DNA of 5,275 nt from an uncultured Carnobacterium sp. (GTDB lineage Bacteria > Bacillota > Bacilli > Lactobacillales > Aerococcaceae), in assembly GCA_937976325.1 (NCBI GenBank), contig CALJSD010000210.1, positions 1 through 5,275 of the forward strand, read 5' to 3'. The position numbers were made by a program, and so were the translations under genes. Positions 1 to 5,275 of the stretch are shown piece by piece (positions within the stretch are counted from its first letter, which is position 1; every line of letters starts with the position of its first letter). The notes under the pieces are model-generated. The model ran no database searches and was not told where the DNA came from. It was given only the letters and a program-made list of their open reading frames with translations.

Positions 1-2
1 AA

Positions 3-377
3 GAAGGGCAAGCTTTAACTCAACCTGCACTTCCTGAAGCTTCTGTTTCAGTTAATGGAACTCAAGAACCTGGCAAAGAAGGGCAAGCTTTAACTCAACC
101 TGCACTTCCTGAAGCTTCTGTTTCAGTTAACGGAACTCAAGAACCTGGCAAAGAAGGACAAGCTTTAACTCAACCTGCACTTCCTGAAGCTTCTGTTGCG
201 GTTAACGGAACTCAAGAACCTGGTAAAGAAGGGCAAGCTTTAACTCAACCCGCACTTCCTGAAGCTTCTGTTTCAGTTAACGGAACTCAAGAACCCGGCA
301 AAGAAGGGCAAGCTTTAACTCAACCTGCACTTCCTGAAGCTTCTGTTACGGTTAACGGAACTCAAGAACCCGGTAAA
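3..377 (+). repeat. Five tandem 75-bp (25-residue) in-frame repeats
   Basis: Units begin at 3, 78, 153, 228 and 303 with an exact 75-base period. Each encodes EGQALTQPALPEASV, then one variable residue (S, S, A, S, T in order), then VNGTQEPGK. All other differences are synonymous (aat/aac, ggg/gga, cct/ccc, ggc/ggt). The Pro/Glu/Gly-rich make-up with recurring LPE resembles the repeats known between the N-terminal anchor and the G5 region of streptococcal IgA1 proteases. The likely role is an extended stalk. The array continues past the left edge, so total copy number is unknown. Confidence 0.97.
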
Positions 378-3300
378 GAAGGGCAAGCTTTAACTCAACC
401 AACATTACCTGAATATACTAGAAAAATTGAAACAAAAGGTGTTCAAGAAGTAAAAGAAGGCGAAATACAAGGGGCCTCTTTAGTACAACCTGAATTACCA
501 GAGTACAAAGTATCAACTGGTACAATTGAGGAATCTACTGAAACTGAATTAGATTTCACTACAGAAATCGTTCCAGATGATACTAAATATGTCGATGAAG
601 AAGTAGTTGAACGTCCTGGTTCTAAAGGAGTTCAAGTTACTAAAACAACTTATGAAACAGTAGAAGGTGTGAAAACAAACAAAGTTATTTCTACAACTAC
701 AGAAGTAAAAACTCCTGCCGTTTCTAAAGTGGTTAAAAAAGGAACGAAACCAATTGAGGGAACAAAAGTTGAAACAAGGGAAGAAACAATTCCTTTTGAA
801 ACAAAAACTCAAGAAGATAATACTTTGAAACGTGGAACAACTGAAGTATATCAAGATGGAGCGGAAGGTAAGAAACAAATTACTGAAACATACAAAACGA
901 TTCGCGGAGAGAAAACAGCCGACGCTCCAAAAGTAGAAGAAAAAGTTATCTTACAACCTAAAGATAAAATTATTAAACAAGGTACAAAAGGTTTCGAAAA
1001 ACCAACCTTACAGTGGGCTACTACTGAAAAAGATGCCTTAAAGAAGAGTGCCACTGTCAGCTACACATTAAATAAACAAGATGGTGTAGAGATTAAATCA
1101 ATCAAATTAGCACTGAAAGATAAAGATGGAAAACTTGTTAAAGAAGTAACGGTAGCAGAAAATAATTTAAATGCTACTTTAGATGAATTAAAATATTATC
1201 AAGGTTACACCCTATCTACTACAATGGTTTATGATCGTGGAGAAGGTGAAGAAACTGAGAAATTAGAAGATAAACAAATTCAATTAGACCTTAAAAAAGT
1301 TGAAATCAAAAATATCAAAGAAACCAGCTTAATGAGTGTAGATGCTGAAGGAAACGAAACAGATAAGAGCTTATTAACTGAAAAGCCAACAGATGTTGCT
1401 CCGCTTTACTTACGAGTAACAACTCATGACAATAAAGTGACAAGACTTGCTGTTGATAAGATAGAAGAAGTGGTTAAAGATGGGGAAACTTTATATAAAG
1501 TTACTGCAACTGCGCCTGATTTAGTTCAGCATACAGATTCTTCGAAATTAGCTAACGAGTATGTTTATTATATAGCTAAACCAAAACCAAAAGTGGATAA
1601 TGTTTACTATGATTTCGCTGAATTGGTTGAAGCTATTCAAAATAACCCAGAAGGTGAATATAAAATTGGACAAAGCTTAAATGCTACTAATATTAAACCA
1701 AATGGAAAATCTTATATTACTAAGAAATTTAAAGGTACGTTAACTAGTACTGATGGGAATAGGTTTGCTATTCATAACTTAAGCAATCCATTATTTGATG
1801 TTATTGAAAATTCTACAATTAAAGATTTAATTTTCTCTAACGTGAATATAAATAAACCAGGTACGGATCAAATAGCGACACTTGCAAAAGATGCTACAAA
1901 TACGACAATTGAAAATGTTAAAATTACGGGTAGTATTGTTGGTGGTAATGATGTAGCTGGAGTTGTTAATAATTTAAATAATGGAAGCAAAATGAAAAAT
2001 GTTTCTGTTATCGGAAAACTTCGCACAGAAGGTAAAAAAGGTTGGAGTATTTCTGGTTTAGTTAACAACCAAAGAAAAGCAAATATTGAAAAAGTTTATA
2101 CAGATGTAGAAATCACTGGTGAAAGAGCTCGTGGTTCAGCTTTAGTTTCAACACTTGATAGGGGTATGGACCCAATGGATGTAAGAGCTAACGGACATAT
2201 TAAAAAAGCTGTAGCAAAAGGGTCAATTAACTTGAAAAACAATGTAGAGACAGGTGGAGTTATTACTAAAAACTGGCCATACGGATTTTTAGAAGATGTT
2301 ATTAGTTATGTAAAAGTAACTAACGCTGAAAAACTTTATGGTTCAGGTGATATTGGAGATGATGACTTTGGGTTCCCTTATTTAAGTAGAGTTGTCAGCG
2401 TAGCTGGGGAAGCTACTGGTAATGTGACAAGAAAAAATGCGGACAAACTTAAAGAAATCTCTAAAGAAGAAGCTGATAAAAGATTAGAAAGTTTCGATAT
2501 TACATCTAAAGATTTTGAAGCTCCAACATTATTAGTAGATAAGTTAAATAATAATCTCCCAAAATCTGATACGTATAAAGAGATTCAAGATTATAATGCA
2601 GAACGTGAACTTGCTTACCGAAATGTGGAAAAACTTCAACCGTTCTACAACAAAGAATGGATTATCAATCAAGGAAATAAAATTCCTGCTGGTTCTAAAT
2701 TATTAACGACTGAAGTATTATCTGTAACTGGTATGAAAGATGGTCAATTCGTGACTGACTTATCAAGTGTTGATAAAATAATGATTCATTACGCTGATGG
2801 TACTAAAGAAGAAATGACGGTTGCTTCTAAGGATTCAAACGTAGCACAAGTTCGTGAATATAGTATTACAGGTCTAGATGGCATTGTTTACACACCAAAT
2901 ATGGTGGATAAGAATCGTGACAAACTAATTGCTGATGTGAAAGAAAAATTAGCAAGTGTCGAATTGATTTCACCTGAAGTGCGTGCATTAATGGACAAAC
3001 GTAACAAACCAGCTGAGAATAGTGACAATCATAAGAACAATTACATTCGTAACTTATTCCTTGAAGAAAGCTTCGAAGAAACGAAAGCTAATTTAGATAA
3101 ATTAGTGAAAGCTTTAGTCGAAAACGAAGACCATCAATTAAATGGTGACGAAGCTGCGATGAAAGCTCTTGTTAAGAAAGTAGACGAAAACAAAGCGAAA
3201 ATTATGATGGGTCTTACTTATCTAAATCGTTACTATGGGTTCAAATATGACGAAAAATCAATGAAAGATCTTATGATGTTCAAACCTGACTTCTATGGTA

Positions 3301-5087
3301 AGAATGTAAATATCTTAGATTTCTTGATTAAGATCGGTTCTAGAGAAAATAACATTAAAGGTAACAGAACATTAGAAGCTTATCGAGAAACGATCGGTGG
3401 AACGATTGGTATTGGTGAGTTGAACGGTTTATTAAACTATAATATGCGTTTATTCACAAACGAAACTGATATTAACACCTGGTATAAGAAAGCTGTTTCA
3501 CATACAAACTATGTCGTTGAGAAACAATCATCAAATCCATTGTTTGCGGACAAGAAATATCGTTTATATGAAAACTTAAACAATGGCGAACATAGCAAAT
3601 ATATCTTGCCACTTCTGACTACAAAGAAAGCTCATATGTTCTTGATTTCAACATACAATACACTAGCATTTAGTGCGTTTGAGAAATATGGTAAGAATAC
3701 AGAAGCTGAACGTGAAGCATTCAAGAAAGAAATTGACTTACGTGCACAAGAACAAATCAACTACTTAGACTTCTGGTCTCGCTTGGCGGCTGATAATGTA
3801 CGTAATCAGTTGTTGAAATCTGAAAACATGGTTCCATCGGCTATCTGGGATAACCATGGTGCGCCAGGTGGATGGGTTGATAGAATGGGTCATACGAAGA
3901 ACGGTGATTATGCTCCAATTCGTGAGTTCTATGGTCCAACTGGTAAATGGCATGGTGATAATGGTATGGGTGCGTATGCGTATATCTTTGATAGACCTCA
4001 AAACTCAGAAGCCGTGTACTATATCTGGTCAAGTATGATTAGTGATTTTGGTACATCAGCCTTTACTCATGAAACAACGCATATCAATGACCGTATGGCT
4101 TATTTAGGTGGTTGGGGACATCGTGAAGGTACAGACGTTGAAGCCTTTGCTCAAGGTATGTTACAATCGCCTGCGGTAACAAGTTCTAATGGTGATTATG
4201 GCGCATTGGGTCTAAATATGGCGTATGAGCGTAAAAATGATGGAAACCAATGGTATAACTACAATCCGAACTTGCTTGATAGTCGAGCTAAAATTGACCA
4301 TTACATGAAGAACTATAACGAAGCGCTTATGATGCTCGACCATTTAGAAGCGGATGCCGTTATCGCGAAGAATGACGGAGATAACAATAAGTGGTTCAAG
4401 AAGATGGACAAGAAATGGCGTGAAAAAGCTGATCGAAATGGTTTAGTTGGACAACCACACCAATGGGATTTACTTCGTGACCTAAATGACGCGGAGAACA
4501 AGAAGAAATTGACAAGCATTGATGACCTTGTAGATGGTAATTACGTGACTAAGCATAATATGCCTGGAAATAAACATTATCGTGCTGAAGGTTTTGATAC
4601 GGCATATCAAACTGTAAGTATGATGGCTGGAATTTACGGTGGTAATACAAGTCAAAGTGCTGTAGGTTCTATCTCGTTCAAACATAATACATTCCGTATG
4701 TGGGGTTACTTCGGATACTTGGATGGATTTGTCGGATATGCTTCTAACAAGTATAAACAAGAATCTAAAGCAGCTGGTAGACCAGGTCTTGGTGATGACT
4801 TCATCATTGAGAAAGTGTCTGGTGGTAAATTCCATACACTAGAAGAGTGGAAGAAAGAATGGTTCAAGGAAGTTAAAGCTAAAGGTGAAAAAGGTTTTGT
4901 TGAAATTGAAATCAATGGTGAGAAAATCTCAAACTATGCGGGACTTCAAGAGTTGTTCAACAAAGCGGTTGAAAATGACCTGAAAGCTGGTAATTCAAAC
5001 CAAACAGTTGCACTTAAAGAAAAAGTTTACAAACAACTCTTACAGAAATCAGATGGATTTGCTGGTGATTTATTTACTAAAGCATAA
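3..5087 (+). CDS. zmpB: ZmpB/IgA1 protease-family zinc metalloprotease (peptidase M26), 5'-truncated
   Basis: The frame is open from the first base and gives 1694 residues to TAA; the true start lies upstream. Order of parts, numbered from base 3: 25-residue repeats (1-125), degenerate repeats (126-176), two G5 domains (about 181-249 and 257-329), beta-sandwich-like linkers (330-535), an Asn/Gly/Val-rich beta-helix-like stretch (about 537-780), and the protease part (about 967-1694). HETTH at 1356-1360 with Glu1380, 20 residues after the second His, fits the HExxH...E zinc site of M26 enzymes such as streptococcal IgA1 protease. No cysteine occurs in the visible protein, which suits an exported Gram-positive protein. 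Family members are displayed on the cell surface, with the anchor near the N-terminus, and cleave host proteins (IgA1 for Iga; other glycoproteins for paralogues). There is no C-terminal LPxTG. The family call is firm. The symbol zmpB is tentative and rests mainly on the PabB-like gene downstream; iga or another paralogue remains possible, and the substrate cannot be read from sequence. Confidence 0.93.
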   Translation, partial: EGQALTQPALPEASVSVNGTQEPGKEGQALTQPALPEASVSVNGTQEPGKEGQALTQPALPEASVAVNGTQEPGKEGQALTQPALPEASVSVNGTQEPGKEGQALTQPALPEASVTVNGTQEPGKEGQALTQPTLPEYTRKIETKGVQEVKEGEIQGASLVQPELPEYKVSTGTIEESTETELDFTTEIVPDDTKYVDEEVVERPGSKGVQVTKTTYETVEGVKTNKVISTTTEVKTPAVSKVVKKGTKPIEGTKVETREETIPFETKTQEDNTLKRGTTEVYQDGAEGKKQITETYKTIRGEKTADAPKVEEKVILQPKDKIIKQGTKGFEKPTLQWATTEKDALKKSATVSYTLNKQDGVEIKSIKLALKDKDGKLVKEVTVAENNLNATLDELKYYQGYTLSTTMVYDRGEGEETEKLEDKQIQLDLKKVEIKNIKETSLMSVDAEGNETDKSLLTEKPTDVAPLYLRVTTHDNKVTRLAVDKIEEVVKDGETLYKVTATAPDLVQHTDSSKLANEYVYYIAKPKPKVDNVYYDFAELVEAIQNNPEGEYKIGQSLNATNIKPNGKSYITKKFKGTLTSTDGNRFAIHNLSNPLFDVIENSTIKDLIFSNVNINKPGTDQIATLAKDATNTTIENVKITGSIVGGNDVAGVVNNLNNGSKMKNVSVIGKLRTEGKKGWSISGLVNNQRKANIEKVYTDVEITGERARGSALVSTLDRGMDPMDVRANGHIKKAVAKGSINLKNNVETGGVITKNWPYGFLEDVISYVKVTNAEKLYGSGDIGDDDFGFPYLSRVVSVAGEATGNVTRKNADKLKEISKEEADKRLESFDITSKDFEAPTLLVDKLNNNLPKSDTYKEIQDYNAERELAYRNVEKLQPFYNKEWIINQGNKIPAGSKLLTTEVLSVTGMKDGQFVTDLSSVDKIMIHYADGTKEEMTVASKDSNVAQVREYSITGLDGIVYTPNMVDKNRDKLIADVKEKLASVELISPEVRALMDKRNKPAENSDNHKNNYIRNLFLEESFEETKANLDKLVKALVENEDHQLNGDEAAMKALVKKVDENKAKIMMGLTYLNRYYGFKYDEKSMKDLMMFKPDFYGKNVNILDFLIKIGSRENNIKGNRTLEAYRETIGGTIGIGELNGLLNYNMRLFTNETDINTWYKKAVSHTNYVVEKQSSNPLFADKKYRLYENLNNGEHSKYILPLLTTKKAHMFLISTYNTLAFSAFEKYGKNTEAEREAFKKEIDLRAQEQINYLDFWSRLAADNVRNQLLKSENMVPSAIWDNHGAPGGWVDRMGHTKNGDYAPIREFYGPTGKWHGDNGMGAYAYIFDRPQNSEAVYYIWSSMISDFGTSAFTHETTHINDRMAYLGGWGHREGTDVEAFAQGMLQSPAVTSSNGDYGALGLNMAYERKNDGNQWYNYNPNLLDSRAKIDHYMKNYNEALMMLDHLEADAVIAKNDGDNNKWFKKMDKKWREKADRNGLVGQPHQWDLLRDLNDAENKKKLTSIDDLVDGNYVTKHNMPGNKHYRAEGFDTAYQTVSMMAGIYGGNTSQSAVGSISFKHNTFRMWGYFGYLDGFVGYASNKYKQESKAAGRPGLGDDFIIEKVSGGKFHTLEEWKKEWFKEVKAKGEKGFVEIEINGEKISNYAGLQELFNKAVENDLKAGNSNQTVALKEKVYKQLLQKSDGFAGDLFTKA
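378..530 (+). repeat. Two degenerate copies of the same repeat at the array's 3' edge
   Basis: A sixth unit starts at 378 with the same eight residues (EGQALTQP), then diverges: TLPEYTRK replaces ALPEASV, and the unit is 26 residues long. A seventh starts at 456 (EGEIQGASLVQPELPEYK), keeping only the EG....L.QP.LPE skeleton. The LPEY form looks like the older family version and leads straight into the first G5 domain. Confidence 0.85.
543..989 (+). other. Two tandem G5 domains within the protease
   Basis: Residues about 181-249 (ending VVKKGTK) and 257-329 (ending IIKQGTK) share the G5 pattern: a start like I.(F/P)(E/T)T..., a central Pro-Gly or Lys-Arg-Gly turn, a G(V/E)KT segment, and a terminal V/I-x-x-GTK. 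G5 domains are beta-rich extracellular modules found in Gram-positive surface enzymes, including streptococcal IgA1 proteases, and have been linked to adhesion or sugar binding. The two copies are well diverged from each other, so this is an old duplication, unlike the 75-bp array before it. Confidence 0.85.
1611..2340 (+). other. Beta-helix-like (GLUG/M26 N-type) region of the protease
   Basis: Residues about 537-780 open with DFAELVEAIQNNPEGEYKIG. They then show irregular short strands alternating with Asn/Gly turns, for example IKDLIFSNVNI, IENVKITGSIVGGND, MKNVSVIGKL and IEKVYTDVEITG. Stacks of this kind are typical of right-handed beta-helices and of the GLUG-type repeats reported in M26 proteases. 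The assignment is by pattern only; no structural prediction was run. Confidence 0.65.
4068..4142 (+). other. Zinc-binding catalytic site, HETTH...E
   Basis: His1356, Glu1357 and His1360 (bases 4068-4082) form HExxH. Glu1380 (4140-4142), in the context GTDVEAFAQG, is the probable third zinc ligand, with 19 residues between it and the second His. This spacing is the one known for M26 peptidases. All expected metal ligands and the general-base Glu are present, so the enzyme should be active. The third position is Thr, where the form I recall for characterised family members is HEMTH. Confidence 0.9.
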
Positions 5088-5116
5088 TTAAGTGTAATCA
5101 ATAGTAAGAAAATGAT

Positions 5117-5153
5117 AAAAAGGTAGATCAGCTTTGTCTGGATCTGCCTTTTT
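5117..5153 (+). terminator. Rho-independent terminator after the protease gene
   Basis: The arms 5117-5129 (aaaaaggtagatc) and 5141-5153 (gatctgccttttt) pair over 13 bases with one G-T wobble around an 11-base loop. The U-tract lies 62-66 bases after the protease stop. Because the 5' arm begins with an A-tract, the hairpin would also work in the opposite direction. Confidence 0.88.
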
Positions 5154-5163
5154 ATGCTATACT
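5134..5163 (+). promoter_or_regulatory. Extended -10 promoter for the downstream gene
   Basis: The -10 box TATACT (5158-5163) differs from consensus at one base and is preceded by the extended element TGc (5155-5157). A weak -35-like TTGTCT (5134-5139) sits 18 bases upstream, inside the terminator loop. A start site about seven bases past the -10 would fall at or next to the ATG at 5170. Predicted from sequence only. Confidence 0.65.
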
Positions 5164-5169
5164 TAGGAT

Positions 5170-5261
5170 ATGCATAGAAAAACAGTGATTGATTTTAGGG
5201 CTTTGGGGGAGAGATACGCCTTTACCCAGCCGATTAAAGAGTTGAAAACGAGAAATGTAGC
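5170..5261 (+). CDS. pabB: Probable chorismate-binding enzyme, PabB-type (aminodeoxychorismate synthase component I), first 30 codons only
   Basis: The frame begins MHRKTVIDFRALGERY and stays open to the end of real sequence. An in-frame TAG (5164-5166) lies just upstream, so ATG 5170 is the earliest possible start. There is no properly spaced ribosome binding site: AGGA at 5165-5168 is only one base from the ATG. The peptide resembles, from memory, the N-terminus of streptococcal PabB-like chorismate-binding proteins, which make 4-amino-4-deoxychorismate for folate synthesis in the cytoplasm. The pneumococcal zmpB gene is followed by such a gene, which supports the call. No catalytic residues are within the fragment, so function is an inference from an N-terminal snippet plus synteny. 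Codons read beyond 5261 are adapter and must be ignored. Confidence 0.6.
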
Positions 5262-5275
5262 AGATCGGAAGAGCA
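5262..5275. other. Illumina adapter remnant (not genomic)
   Basis: The final 14 bases, AGATCGGAAGAGCA, are identical to the start of the TruSeq read-1 adapter. Their position at the very 3' end is what adapter read-through left in an assembly looks like. The first A could by chance also be genomic. Confidence 0.93.

Noticed and set aside
3..377. Regularly spaced repeats as a CRISPR array
   Set aside because: Whole 75-base units are repeated with no unique spacers, and the period is a multiple of three in an open coding frame.
3..377. Recurring AAGCTT palindromes (two per repeat unit) as a regulatory or site-specific element
   Set aside because: They fall out of the repeated codons for Gln-Ala-Leu and Glu-Ala-Ser; being inside a coding repeat explains their regular spacing.
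669..671. GTG at 669 as the start of the protease gene
   Set aside because: The same frame is open to the left edge and encodes repeats plus the first half of the first G5 domain; starting here would cut that domain in two. The AGAAGG before it is only one base away, too close to act as a ribosome binding site.
549..878. Minus-strand open frame of 109 codons (Phe/Ser/Cys-rich)
   Set aside because: It is antisense to the G5-coding region. Its odd composition is what the complement of Lys/Glu/Thr-rich codons gives, and nothing indicates its own start signals.
4482..4835. Minus-strand open frame of 117 codons
   Set aside because: It is antisense to the conserved C-terminal protease region, has no recognisable domain, and is explained as a shadow frame.
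5154..5156. ATG at 5154 as the start of the downstream gene
   Set aside because: It is out of frame with the PabB-like peptide, and it lies within the promoter and terminator edge.

Overview
The window is one contig end from an AT-rich, low-GC Gram-positive bacterium, most likely an oral Streptococcus of the mitis group. That assignment rests on two things: the type of surface protein encoded, and a downstream gene start resembling the chorismate-binding (PabB-type) gene that follows zmpB in Streptococcus pneumoniae (SP_0664/SP_0665, recalled rather than looked up). A close relative such as Gemella cannot be excluded from sequence alone.

Layout. Positions 3-5087 (+) are a single open frame of 1694 residues, cut at its 5' end. 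It encodes most of a ZmpA/ZmpB/ZmpC-family (IgA1 protease-like, peptidase family M26) zinc metalloprotease. In order it contains: a tandem array of five nearly identical 25-residue repeats (3-377), two degenerate repeats (378-530), two G5 domains (about 543-989), beta-rich linker domains (about 990-1607), a beta-helix-like Asn/Gly-rich region (about 1610-2340), and the metalloprotease region with HETTH plus a downstream Glu (4068-4142). The gene ends with TAA at 5085-5087. The N-terminus is outside the window; in this family it carries the signal peptide, LPxTG-type anchor and membrane helices.

An 82-base intergenic gap follows. It holds a long rho-independent terminator hairpin (5117-5153) and an extended -10 promoter (TGcTATACT). 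The promoter's -35-like hexamer lies in the terminator loop, and its -10 box ends only six bases before the next ATG at 5170, so the downstream gene may be transcribed as a leaderless mRNA. Only about 30 codons of that gene are present.

The last 14 bases (5262-5275) match the Illumina TruSeq adapter start and should be treated as non-biological. The first base lies inside the repeat array. Both ends are therefore assembly-limited: the left end probably stopped at the repeat, and the right end runs into adapter. Repeat copy number should not be trusted as given.

I see no entirely new system. The points most worth following are the alternating A/B structure of the repeat array, the terminator-promoter overlap with a possible leaderless start, and the unresolved paralogue and substrate identity of the protease.
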